This document shows, in pieces, positions 34,648 to 42,645 of a DNA stretch of 64,000 bases. The translations under genes and the position numbers were made by a program. The stretch covers positions 186,001-250,000 of the forward strand of contig CAVUYE010000002.1 of NCBI GenBank assembly GCA_963745665.1. The letters run 5' to 3'. The notes beneath the pieces are model-generated. The model was not told where the DNA came from, did not search any database, and saw only the letters and a list, made by a program, of their open reading frames with translations. How positions within the stretch are numbered: position 1 is the first letter of the stretch; the number at the start of each line of letters is the position of its first letter. This stretch comes from Bog-473 sp963745665. GTDB lineage: Bacteria > Actinomycetota > Acidimicrobiia > Acidimicrobiales > RAAP-2.

Positions 34648-36144
34648 TCAGGACGACGAGGCCGAGAGCTCGTCCCGCAGCACGCGCCGCAAGAGCTTGC
34701 CGGTGGGCGAGTACGGGAGCTCGTCCCGGAACTCGATGACGCCCGGCATTTTGGTGGAGCGCAGCCGCTCCCGGACCCAGGTCTGCAGATCGGCCGAAGA
34801 CACGTCGCCGCTCGGGTGCAGCACGACCACCGCCGCCACGGCCTCGCCCCACTCGGCGTCGGGGATGCCGATGACCGCCGCCTCGGCGACCGCTGTGTGC
34901 AACATGAGCACCTCCTCGATCTCCCCCGGCGAGATGTTCTCCGCCCCCCGCACGATCACGTCGTCGAGCCGGCCGTCGACATAGAGGAAGCCGTGCTCGT
35001 CGAACCAGCCGGCGTCCCGCGTGCGGAACCAGCCGTCGTCGGTCAAGACGTTGTTTCCCACGTACTCACCGGCCACCTGCTCGCCGCGCACCCAGATCTC
35101 ACCCTTCTCGCCGATGGGGAGGACCGCCTCGTCGGTGTCGCGCACCTCCACCTCGAGGGATGGGAGGGGACGCCCCACCGACCCCAGCCGCGCCCGGATG
35201 ACCGGGTCCGCACTGGCGAAGGCCTCTCGGTGCTCGTCCGGGGTGAGCATGGCGATGGTCGAACTGGTCTCCGTCAGCCCGTAGGCGTTCACCAGGTCGA
35301 CGTGGGGCATGTCCGTCAGGGTGCGCTCCACGAGCTCGAGCGGCATGCGCCCGCCGCCGTAGGAGAGGTGGCGCAGGGCCGGCGGTTCCACACCGCTCTC
35401 CTCGACCGCCTGCAGAATGCGCCCCAGCATGGTCGGCACGACCATGGCGTGCGTGATGCGCTCCTCGGCTGCGGTGCGCACCCATTCGGCGGCGTCGAAG
35501 GTCGGGAGGTACATGATGCGACGGCCCGAGTAGATGGAGCTCAACACCGCCGCGATGCCGGCGATGTGGTACGAGGGCACGCAGATGAGCTGCGCCTCGG
35601 TCGGCTCGCAGCCGAGGAACTCGACGCTCGAGATGATGTACGACACGAGATGGCGGTGGCGCAGGATCGCCGCCTTGGGCTCCGACGTCGTGCCACTCGT
35701 GAAGAGCAGGACCGCGATCTCCTCGGGGTCGACGAAGGGGTGCTCGCCGGTGACGGGCTCGGCGGTGGCCGCGGCGAACTCGCCCTTGGTGATGACGCGC
35801 TCGGCGCCGCAGGTGCCGAGGCGGGCGATCTCGTCGTCGTCGGCGATCATGAGGCCGCCGGCGACGCGGGCGAGGATCCCGCGCAGCTGTTCGTCGGGGG
35901 CGCGGTAGTTGATCGGCGCGAACGGCAGGCCGGCCAGCGCGGCGCCGAACAACGCGACCGGGAGGACGTCGGAGTTCAGGCCGAAGTACCCGACCATGTC
36001 GGCGCCACTCTTCTCGAAGTAGATCGCAGCCCGCCGGGACCGCTCGAGGAGATCCGAGGCGGTGAGCCCCGCATCATGGGAACCGAGGACGATGCGATCG
36101 GGATCGCCCTCGGCTGCCATCTCGAGCAGCATGGCGATGTTCAT
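34648..36144 (-). CDS. AMP-dependent acyl-CoA synthetase/ligase
   Basis: Adenylate-forming enzyme of 498 residues with VLLFTSGTTSEPKAAILRH (P-loop-like, S for the usual G at one place), NAYGLTETSSTIA (adenine motif), the hinge in TRDAGWFDEHGFLYVDGRLDD and the C-terminal PTGKLLRR Lys. It starts at ATG 36144, 30 bases after the small CGG protein, so the two probably form one operon. The substrate is unknown; its sequence differs clearly from the ligase at 14138, so they likely activate different acids. Confidence 0.9.
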   Translation of the reverse strand: MNIAMLLEMAAEGDPDRIVLGSHDAGLTASDLLERSRRAAIYFEKSGADMVGYFGLNSDVLPVALFGAALAGLPFAPINYRAPDEQLRGILARVAGGLMIADDDEIARLGTCGAERVITKGEFAAATAEPVTGEHPFVDPEEIAVLLFTSGTTSEPKAAILRHRHLVSYIISSVEFLGCEPTEAQLICVPSYHIAGIAAVLSSIYSGRRIMYLPTFDAAEWVRTAAEERITHAMVVPTMLGRILQAVEESGVEPPALRHLSYGGGRMPLELVERTLTDMPHVDLVNAYGLTETSSTIAMLTPDEHREAFASADPVIRARLGSVGRPLPSLEVEVRDTDEAVLPIGEKGEIWVRGEQVAGEYVGNNVLTDDGWFRTRDAGWFDEHGFLYVDGRLDDVIVRGAENISPGEIEEVLMLHTAVAEAAVIGIPDAEWGEAVAAVVVLHPSGDVSSADLQTWVRERLRSTKMPGVIEFRDELPYSPTGKLLRRVLRDELSASSS

Positions 36145-36174
36145 GGCGGTCGTTCCCTCTCGGCGGCCCGGACG

Positions 36175-36486
36175 TCAGTCCGAGGCGGGGAGGGGCTTGG
36201 CTCCCTTGACGGCCAGGATGGTCTCGCCGACCGAGATGGCACCCTCGCCGGCCTTGGTGCACAGCAGCTCCAGGCCGAGCTCGTCGTCGCTGTAGCGCTT
36301 GCCGAGCTGGGTGCCGCCGCCGAAGCCCTCCACGACACTCTCGGAGGCGGGCGCGGCGTCGGCGGGCAGGAAGGGATGGCCGCCGCAGCGCAGGTCGACC
36401 GGGTCCGCGGGCGCCTTCACGACCACGACCTCGCAGGCGTCGACCGCACTGCGCAGCCTCGCCCCTGCCTTCAATTGGAGAGCCAC
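36175..36486 (-). CDS. small conserved acyl-CoA-ligase-associated protein
   Basis: Protein of 103 residues, GTG 36486 with GGAAGGA upstream at good spacing. Sequence ALQLKAGARLRSAVDACEVVVVKAPA, a central LRCGGHPFLP and a C-terminal strand GAISVGETILAVKGAKPLP suggest a compact beta protein. The Cys-Gly-Gly site could be functional. It is first in a two-gene unit with the ligase at 34648. I do not recognise a named family; the start, length and operon context make it a real gene. Confidence 0.65.
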   Translation of the reverse strand: MALQLKAGARLRSAVDACEVVVVKAPADPVDLRCGGHPFLPADAAPASESVVEGFGGGTQLGKRYSDDELGLELLCTKAGEGAISVGETILAVKGAKPLPASD

Positions 36487-36705
36487 CGCAGTCCTTCCAT
36501 ACGTCGTTGTTGTCGACCCGTTGTCGGTACCCGCCCGTCGGAGAGGGAACCGGGCGATCCTATTCTGCCGTCGACGGGGGCCCGGCAGCGAGTTGGGGGA
36601 CGCGACACGGTTTGGCGGGTCGGCCCGCGGTGCCAGCGTGCGAAGGGCGCACGTAGCATGGGTTTTTCTCGGAAGGGGATCCGAGCGAATCGGAGGAGGA
36701 CGACG

Positions 36706-37128
36706 ATGGCCGATGCCGCGGGCTGGCTGCCCGACCCCGATCGTGACGATCAGGAGCGCTACTGGAACGGGTCGGCCTGGACCGACCGGGTGCGCTCAGC
36801 CGGCGGGGCCGGTTCGGCTCCTGTGGCCGGGCACGCTCACGACCTGCATCGAGCCCTGTCGGCCGCCACGGCGGACCTCGACGCGGTGGAGGACCGGCTG
36901 TCGACGATGTTCGACCGCACTCCCGCCCGACAGGCCGCCGGTACTGCGCCGCCGGCGACGCCGACGCGTCGTGGCGACGGGCCCGACGCCGAGTTCGCCG
37001 AGCTCGACGCGGCGCTCGCCGCTGAGGTCGCCGACGAGTCCGACGGCGGTTCTGGGAAGAGGAAGGCCAAGGGGAGGCGTTCGAGGTTCCGGCGCCGGGC
37101 CAAGGGCAGTACGCCGACCCCGGGCTGA
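36706..37128 (+). CDS. DUF2510-containing small protein
   Basis: Protein of 140 residues. The N-terminus AGWLPDPDRDDQERYWNGSAWTDRVR is a DUF2510 module (W-x-P-D-P, R-Y-W-x-G-x-x-W-T), a short actinobacterial motif usually at the cytoplasmic end of membrane proteins. No membrane helix is seen. The middle is a coiled helix (LHRALSAATADLDAVEDRLSTMF) and the tail is strongly basic and Pro/Thr-rich. ATG 36706 follows CGGAGGAGGACGACG. Function unknown. Confidence 0.75.
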   Translation: MADAAGWLPDPDRDDQERYWNGSAWTDRVRSAGGAGSAPVAGHAHDLHRALSAATADLDAVEDRLSTMFDRTPARQAAGTAPPATPTRRGDGPDAEFAELDAALAAEVADESDGGSGKRKAKGRRSRFRRRAKGSTPTPG

Positions 37129-37134
37129 CCTCGT

Positions 37135-38172
37135 CTACGACGAGTTGCGCACCTGTCGGGCCAGCGCGCCCCAGCGCTCGAACGCATCGGGGTTCCGCAC
37201 CAGATCGGATCCGGTGAAGTAGCTGACCACCCTGGTGGCGATGCCGCCGTACTTGGCCACGATCGTGTCGGCAATGCCGTCCCAGGTCCCCTCGGTGACG
37301 AAGTTCTCGAGCAGGTCGTCGTCGATGACCGCCGCCATGCCGGCGACGTCGCCGGCCCGCTGCCGTCCGCGGATGAGATCGGTCGTGCCCTCGCGATCGA
37401 GCTGTTCGAAGATGAACGCGTAGTTGGCGGTCGACCCGTAGAAGGCGACCTGCACGCGGGCCATCTCGCGCCAGCGGGAACGCTCCATCTCGGTGTCGCC
37501 GACCACCAGGAAAGCCGGGACGATCACCTCGAGGTCCTCGACGCGGCGCCCGGAGCGGGCGGTGCCCGTTTCAAGGTTGGGGAGCACGGTCTCGCGCAGG
37601 TAGGTCGGGGTGTTGAGTGGGTGCACGTGGACGCCGTCGGCCACTTCGCCGGCCATGCGGAGCATGTAGGGGTTGACGGCGGCGACGTCGACGGGCGGGT
37701 CGCCACACTCGATGGCGCCGGGGGACCACATCGGTGGGAGCAGCGAGAGGTTGTAGTACTCGCCCTCCACGGCCAGGGGAGTGCCGTGGCGGAAAGCCTT
37801 GAAGATCTGCTTCACCGCCAGGACGTACTCGCGCAGCCGGGGACCGGGGTGTTCGAACTCGGCGCCGTAACGGCGCTCGATGTGCGGCCGCACCTGCGCC
37901 CCCAGGCCGAGACGGAAGTGCCCCCAGCTCGCCTCGGCCAGCTCCCACGCGGTGGCCGCCGTCACCATGGGGCTGCGGGGGAAGGCCACCGCGATCCCCG
38001 TCAGGATGTCGATGTCGGCCGCCGTCGCGATGGCGCCGCAGGTGAGGTAGGCCGTGCGCCCCGCCTCGGTCACGACCAAGCCGGACAGCCCGGCGTCGGC
38101 GGCCCGCCGGCCGAGCTCGGCCGCCTGGCGCAGGGGCTGCGCCGGCAGCATGGCGTCGAACTTCAGCGGCAC
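37135..38172 (-). CDS. LLM-class oxidoreductase, probably F420-dependent
   Basis: Protein of 345 residues with VPLKFDAMLPAQPLRQAAELG at the start, GIAVAFPRSPM, FRLGLGAQVRPHIERRYG and AGEVADGVHVHP. These blocks align with the protein at 16937, its closest relative in the window, sharing G-L-G-x-Q-V-R-x-H-I-E-(K/R)-R and G-E-V-A-D-G-V. GTG 38172 is preceded by GAGGGCGAT. It follows the dioxygenase/deacetylase pair on the same strand by 69 bases and may be cotranscribed. Confidence 0.85.
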   Translation of the reverse strand: MPLKFDAMLPAQPLRQAAELGRRAADAGLSGLVVTEAGRTAYLTCGAIATAADIDILTGIAVAFPRSPMVTAATAWELAEASWGHFRLGLGAQVRPHIERRYGAEFEHPGPRLREYVLAVKQIFKAFRHGTPLAVEGEYYNLSLLPPMWSPGAIECGDPPVDVAAVNPYMLRMAGEVADGVHVHPLNTPTYLRETVLPNLETGTARSGRRVEDLEVIVPAFLVVGDTEMERSRWREMARVQVAFYGSTANYAFIFEQLDREGTTDLIRGRQRAGDVAGMAAVIDDDLLENFVTEGTWDGIADTIVAKYGGIATRVVSYFTGSDLVRNPDAFERWGALARQVRNSS

Positions 38173-38241
38173 GACATCGCCCTCATGCCGTCCACGAGAT
38201 CCGTTGTACTGCCGTGAGTCCTGCCATCAACCCATACCCCA

Positions 38242-39069
38242 TCAGCCCATCGGCACCGCGGGAGGCGCGGGAGGCGCACCGCCAGGGAGCGGCCAGGCCA
38301 TCGGCGTCACATCGCTGGCGATGACGGCACCCATGGCTATGCCGGCCCGTTCCACCGCGAAATGCGGGTAGGCCCCCTCGCCCCGCGTGGACCCATCGGC
38401 GAAGTAGATCGCGGTGTGCACCCGCCGGACGGTACCGGCCAGGTTGGGCTTGGCCAAGTGGAACGTCAGGCCGTGGTGGAAGGCGACGGACCCCGCCGGC
38501 ACCTCCACGAAGACGGGAGTGATGGCGAGCAGCTCGGGCCGGGTCAGCGGGTCGTCACCGTGACCGCTGAAGATGTCGACGAACTGGCGCAGGCCGAGCC
38601 GGTTGCTCCCGGGGAGGTAGCCCATGGCACCCGTCTGGAGCGTCGAGCCGTCGAAGGGGATCCAGGCCGTGATCGTGTCGGTCTCGACGATCGGCCAGTA
38701 GGCATGGTCCTGGTGGGGGTCGGTCTCCCGTCCGCCGGCCTCCTTGTAGAGCGCCTGGTCGTGCCAGAGCCGGACCGCGTCGACGCCGAGCAGCCGGGCC
38801 GCCGTCTCGGCGATCAGGGGATGGAAGGTCAGCGGCCGGACGTCGGGGCAGTCCTCCCACAGGTTCTGGCACTGGGTGAAGCTCTGCTCGTAGCGCGACT
38901 TCTCGGCCAGGGTCCGGGTGTCGTGCCGGCTGCGCCGTGCGACCCCTTCGTCGACGGCCACGCCGAAGCGCTGCAACTCGTCGGGCGAGAGGAGGTCGGG
39001 CACCACCACGAACCCGTCGCGCCGGAAGTCCTCGACGAGGCGCGGCGTGAGCGTGGCGACTGCGGTCAC
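38242..39069 (-). CDS. phytanoyl-CoA dioxygenase (PhyH)-family protein
   Basis: Fe(II)/2-oxoglutarate-dependent oxygenase of 275 residues. DPHQDHAYWPI supplies the H-x-D metal ligands and VAFHHGLTFHLAKPN the distal His; RRVHTAIYFADG holds the Arg expected to bind 2-oxoglutarate. It would hydroxylate an organic substrate in the cytoplasm. GTG 39069 overlaps the stop of the deacetylase (GTGA), so the long N-terminal ORF extension is rejected. A Pro/Gly-rich C-terminus follows the fold. Confidence 0.87.
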   Translation of the reverse strand: MTAVATLTPRLVEDFRRDGFVVVPDLLSPDELQRFGVAVDEGVARRSRHDTRTLAEKSRYEQSFTQCQNLWEDCPDVRPLTFHPLIAETAARLLGVDAVRLWHDQALYKEAGGRETDPHQDHAYWPIVETDTITAWIPFDGSTLQTGAMGYLPGSNRLGLRQFVDIFSGHGDDPLTRPELLAITPVFVEVPAGSVAFHHGLTFHLAKPNLAGTVRRVHTAIYFADGSTRGEGAYPHFAVERAGIAMGAVIASDVTPMAWPLPGGAPPAPPAVPMG

Positions 39070-39926
39070 GGCGTGGGGTCGTCCCGGACCTCGCGGATGT
39101 AACCCACCATCTCGTGGGCGGTCGGCGAGTCGAGCCACGGTGTCAGGTCGAGGTCGTACATGGCCGAGGGCTCGGGGCCCTGGTCGAGGTGGTGGGGCTC
39201 GGAGGCCATGAAGCGCCCGTCGACCAGCCGGACCTCGGTGACCAGGTCGGCGTAGGGGCGCGTGCTGGCGGCAGGCGAGCCGAAGCCGAAGACCCGCTCT
39301 GACCCCATGACGGCGTTGGCGGCCGCCCGTCCCGTCAGGAAGGGCCGGTAGTCGTTGCGCTCGAGCTCGCCCGCGTAAGCGTCGAGGATGTGCAGGGCCC
39401 GATCCAGGACCGCGCCGTCGAAGCCGTAATAGACGTTCGGCGCCGGCAGGTCGCCCCACACGCCCCACATCCACCAGCGCACCGTCGGGGGCAGGGCGGC
39501 CAGGGCCCGCTGGACGCCCCGGCCCACGGCCTCGTGGGCGTGGTGCACATCGTGCGGCGAGGGCGAGACCACAATGGTCGCTCCGTGCTCTTCGACGAGG
39601 TCCGGCAGTTCGGTGGCGACGCGCCGGGTGGCCAGGGCCAGGTCTCCGCCGAGGTCCAGGTCGAGGGGAGGGTCCAGGAAGACGGGGACGAAGCCGGCCC
39701 GCTCGGCGGCGTCCTCCGCCTCGGCCCGGCGGCGCTCCCACTGCCCCGCATACCCCAGGCTGGCGACGAGGCTAACCACGGTCCAGCCCCGATCGACCAG
39801 GTGGAGGAGGGCACCCGGGCACCCCACCGCCTCGTCGTCGGGGTGAGGTGCGACGTGGAGGACGGTCGGGGCCACGACGAGGGAGGTTACGCCCGTCGCC
39901 CCGCCGTTCGCCGACCTCGTGGACAC
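39066..39926 (-). CDS. PIG-L/LmbE-family deacetylase
   Basis: Zinc-dependent N-deacetylase of 286 residues. The hallmark VAPHPDDEAVGCPGALLHL gives the H-P-D-D metal site and SPSPHDVHHAH the downstream His pair. Relatives deacetylate GlcNAc-inositol (MshB), mycothiol conjugates (Mca) or sugar lipids. No signal peptide. GTG 39926 is at the start; a GTG 36 bases in is an alternative. It is coupled to the PhyH-like oxygenase, suggesting a two-step modification of an amino-sugar or amide compound. It diverges from the PadR gene. Confidence 0.85.
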   Translation of the reverse strand: MSTRSANGGATGVTSLVVAPTVLHVAPHPDDEAVGCPGALLHLVDRGWTVVSLVASLGYAGQWERRRAEAEDAAERAGFVPVFLDPPLDLDLGGDLALATRRVATELPDLVEEHGATIVVSPSPHDVHHAHEAVGRGVQRALAALPPTVRWWMWGVWGDLPAPNVYYGFDGAVLDRALHILDAYAGELERNDYRPFLTGRAAANAVMGSERVFGFGSPAASTRPYADLVTEVRLVDGRFMASEPHHLDQGPEPSAMYDLDLTPWLDSPTAHEMVGYIREVRDDPTP

Positions 39927-39929
39927 TCG

Positions 39930-39957
39930 TCAGAGCACTCTTTACAGATTACTCTGA
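39930..39957. promoter_or_regulatory. inverted repeat around the PadR promoter, probable autoregulatory operator
   Basis: TCAGAG (39930-39935) and CTCTGA (39952-39957) are perfect complements separated by 16 bases, flanking the -35 box. Both arms also contain ACTC. Its position in the padR promoter makes PadR the likely binder, but this is inferred. Confidence 0.5.
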
Positions 39958-39969
39958 ATCGAATATACT
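39941..39969 (+). promoter_or_regulatory. PadR promoter, predicted leaderless
   Basis: TTTACA (39941-39946) and TATACT (39964-39969) are separated by 17 bases, an almost consensus pair. The ATG at 39976 lies seven bases after the -10 box, where transcription would start, and no Shine-Dalgarno sequence precedes it (TGACCCC). The mRNA is probably leaderless, which is common in actinobacteria. Confidence 0.65.
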
Positions 39970-39975
39970 GACCCC

Positions 39976-40620
39976 ATGTCGCCGCGCTGGTCCCGCTCCA
40001 ACCCCCTGGCCCTGGCCGTCCTCGTCAGCCTGTACGAGAAGCCCATGCATCCCTACGAGGTGGCGCAGACCCTGCGGGCCCGGGCCAAGGAGCAGAGCGT
40101 CCGCCTCAACTACGGCTCCCTCTACGCCGTCGTCGAATCGCTCGAGAAGAAGGGCTTCATCAAGGCCACGGGCACCGTGCGGGAGGGGAAGCGCCCGCAG
40201 CGGACGGTCTACGCCATCACCGACGAAGGCTCGCTCGAAATGACCGACTGGCTCACCGAGCTCATCGGCACCCCGACCAAGGAGTACCCGGCCTTCATGG
40301 CGGGCCTCTCGTTCCTCCCGGCGCTCGATCCCGACGACGCCCTCGCCGCGCTCCGCCGCCGCTCCGAGACCCTGACCATGCGGCTCGTCGCCATGCGCGG
40401 CGCCATGCAGGCCGCCCACGACGCCGGCCTGCCGCGGATCTTCGAGTTGGAGTCCGAGTACGAAGAGCGCGTCGTCACGGCCGAGCTCGCCTTCGTCAAG
40501 GCACTCGTCGACGACATGGCGGACGGCACCCTCGAAGGGCTCGAGCTGTGGCGCCTGTTCCAGACCGAGGACTTCAACCCCGAGGAGGTGCACTTCACCT
40601 TCGACCTCCCCAAGGAATGA
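39976..40620 (+). CDS. PadR-family transcriptional regulator
   Basis: Regulator of 214 residues. The winged helix (about residues 10-85) contains LAVLVSLYEKPMHPYEVAQTL, SVRLNYGSLYAVVESLEKKGFI and RTVYAITDEG. The C-terminal part is a long coiled-coil-like helical domain for dimerisation. It precedes a two-gene ABC exporter on the same strand (after about 150 bases), the usual arrangement for PadR repressors of drug-type exporters. The candidate operator overlies its own promoter. Confidence 0.92.
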   Translation: MSPRWSRSNPLALAVLVSLYEKPMHPYEVAQTLRARAKEQSVRLNYGSLYAVVESLEKKGFIKATGTVREGKRPQRTVYAITDEGSLEMTDWLTELIGTPTKEYPAFMAGLSFLPALDPDDALAALRRRSETLTMRLVAMRGAMQAAHDAGLPRIFELESEYEERVVTAELAFVKALVDDMADGTLEGLELWRLFQTEDFNPEEVHFTFDLPKE

Positions 40621-40634
40621 CCTCGTAAGGAAGT

Positions 40635-40672
40635 GGCCCGGAGCCGCGTGTTGGAGCACGCGACCCCGGGCC
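40635..40672 (+). terminator. hairpin downstream of the PadR gene
   Basis: GGCCCGG...CGCGTG pairs with CACGCG...CCGGGCC: stems of 7 and 6 bp with a symmetric three-by-three internal loop and a six-base apical loop. There is no T-tract. It could terminate or attenuate padR transcription before the exporter genes, making the exporter partly independent. Confidence 0.4.
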
Positions 40673-40770
40673 GGTACGACCACGAGCTCGATTCACGAAG
40701 GACCTTCGCCCGAGGCAGCACTGAGAGCGTAGGCGACCTTCGTACGACAACCCACGAAAGGAACCGCGCC

Positions 40771-41760
40771 ATGGACGGCGCACGCGCTCATTGAGGCCGA
40801 TGGCCTCTCCAAGAAATTCGGGAAGGTGCAAGCCCTCTCCGACCTCACCCTCACGTTGCCAGCCGGGACAGCCGGTGGCCATCCTCGGCCCCAACGGGGC
40901 CGGCAAGACCACGTTCATCCGCATGGTGGCCACGCTCATCGCGCCCGACCGCGGCACGCTCGTCGTCAACGGGCACGACGTCGTGCGCGACCCGATGGCC
41001 GTGCGCCGCATGATCGGCCTCGCCGGCCAGTCCGCCGCCGTCGAGGAGATGATGACCGGGCGCGAGAACCTCGTGATGGTGGCCCGGCTCTACGGCCAGG
41101 GCCGCGTCGAGGCCAAGGCGTCGGCCCAAGCGGATCCTCGAGCAGATGGATCTGGTGGAGGCTGCCGACCGCCAGGCCCGGACCTATTCCGGCGGGATGC
41201 GACGGCGGCTCGACCTCGGGGCGAGCCTGGTCGGCTCGCCCCGGCTGCTGTTGCTCGACGAGCCGACGACGGGCCTCGACCCCGGCAGTCGCAACGAGGT
41301 GTGGGACGCGGTGCACGCCATGAGCGCGAGCGGGACCGACATCGTGTTGACCACGCAGTATCTCGATGAGGCCGATCACCTCGCCGCCGCCATCGTCATC
41401 ATCGACGAGGGCCGCGTCATCGCCCAGGGCACGCCGGACGAGCTCAAGTCCCGGGTCGGCGCCGACATGGTGGAGCTGCACACGATCGACGTCGCGACGA
41501 TGCACCGAGCGGCCGAGGTGTTGGCGTCGCTCGGGATGGCCGAACCGTCGACCGATCCGGCGACGCGCCGGTGCTCGCTCGCCGCGCCGGGCGGCTCGAA
41601 GCTGCTGCCCATCGTCGTGCGCGCCCTCGACGACGCCGTCGTGCCGGTGGAGGACATCGCGCTGCGCCGGCCCACCCTCGACGAAGTGTTCCTCGCCCTG
41701 ACCGGGCACACCACGACCACGACCACCACCACCACGACTCCCAAGGAGGATGCAGCATGA
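40771..41760 (+). pseudogene. ABC exporter ATP-binding protein with three 1-base insertions
   Basis: The reading frame is broken but every domain is present. ATG 40771 follows AAAGGA. Frame 1 reaches a TGA after seven codons; removing one G near 40780 restores ALIEADGLSKKFGKVQALSDL. A second extra base (A at 40868) lies just before PVAILGPNGAGKTTF. A third (C within 41125-41127) precedes LEQMDLVEAADRQ, ARTYSGGMRRRLDLG and LLLLDEPTTGLDP. The three insertions sum to a multiple of three, and no motif is damaged, so consensus error is as likely as a true pseudogene. A run of ten Thr ends the protein. The stop overlaps the permease start. Confidence 0.85.
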
Positions 41761-42593
41761 CCATGGACCTCACCCTCGACCCGCCGCGCCAGGCCCCACG
41801 GACGTACAACCGTGGCGCGTCCTTCCTCGTGGCCACCGAGCAGGTGGCGGCGCGCACGCTCAAGAAGTTCATCCGGTCGCCGGCGCTGCTCATCGCCGGC
41901 ACGGCGCAGGGGCTGCTCTTCCTCCTCATCTTCCGCTACGTCTTCGGCGGGGCGGTGGGGCACACCGGCAGCCTCTCCTACGTGGACTTCCTGGTCCCGG
42001 GCTTCGTCGTCACCGGCGTGCTCTTCCAGGGCATGAGCGCAGCCAGCGGGGTGGCGGACGACAAGGACGGCGGGCTCTTCGACCGCCTGCGCAGCCTGCC
42101 GATCCGGCTGCTCTCCATCGTCTCGGGGCGGGTCGGCGCCGACACGGCGCTCGTGGCCTGGGGCGTGGTCGTCATGACGGTGGCCGGGTTCGCCGTCGGC
42201 TTCCGCGTCACCGGCACCACCCTCGACGCGGTGGCGGCGCTCGGCCTGACGATCCTCTACGGCTTCGCCTTCGTCTGGCTCTTCATCGCCCTGGGCCTCA
42301 TGGCCGGCAGCCCGCAGGCGGCTCAGGGGCTCTCGTTCCTGGTTTTCCCGCTCAGCTTCGTGTCTTCCGCGTATGTCCCCGTGTCGACCATGCCCGGCTG
42401 GATGCAGGCCTTCGCCAACAACCAGCCCATGACACAGATGGTCAACACGGTGCGGCTCCTGACCGGCGGCCCGCAAGCGCAGTCGCTGCTCGGGCATCCC
42501 GTGTCGTACTACCTGGTGCCCTCGCTGCTCTGGACAGTCGGGCTGGTCGTCGTGTTCGCGCCGATCGCCGTCTGGAAGCTCAAGACGTCGTGA
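41757..42593 (+). CDS. ABC-2 type (DrrB-like) transporter permease
   Basis: Membrane protein of 278 residues with six hydrophobic segments and the DrrB-like signature GGLFDRLRSLPIRLLSIVSGRVGADT between helices two and three, plus a LSFLVFPLSFVSSAYVPVSTMPGWMQ loop. ATG 41757 overlaps the ATPase stop (ATGA) and follows AAGGAGG. With the ATPase upstream it forms a drug- or lipid-type exporter, probably controlled by the PadR gene. The permease is intact, which argues that the ATPase may also be functional in the cell. Confidence 0.9.
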   Translation: MTMDLTLDPPRQAPRTYNRGASFLVATEQVAARTLKKFIRSPALLIAGTAQGLLFLLIFRYVFGGAVGHTGSLSYVDFLVPGFVVTGVLFQGMSAASGVADDKDGGLFDRLRSLPIRLLSIVSGRVGADTALVAWGVVVMTVAGFAVGFRVTGTTLDAVAALGLTILYGFAFVWLFIALGLMAGSPQAAQGLSFLVFPLSFVSSAYVPVSTMPGWMQAFANNQPMTQMVNTVRLLTGGPQAQSLLGHPVSYYLVPSLLWTVGLVVVFAPIAVWKLKTS

Positions 42594-42601
42594 GGGGACC
42601 A

Positions 42602-42645
42602 CGACCGGCGCTGACCTCGCCAAGTGAATCGGTCAGCGCCGGTCG
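42602..42645. terminator. 15-bp perfect stem between convergent genes
   Basis: CGACCGGCGCTGACC (42602-42616) and GGTCAGCGCCGGTCG (42631-42645) are fully complementary with a 14-base loop. It sits in the 39-bp gap between the permease and the DUF4268 gene and covers the stop and last codons of the latter. It lacks a T-tract but is by far the strongest hairpin on this side and fits a bidirectional terminator. Confidence 0.6.

Noticed and set aside
41706..41745. ACC-rich run at the ATPase 3' end as a regulatory microsatellite
   Set aside because: It is in frame, encodes a Thr tail and sits just before the coupled permease; a simple low-complexity coding tract explains it.
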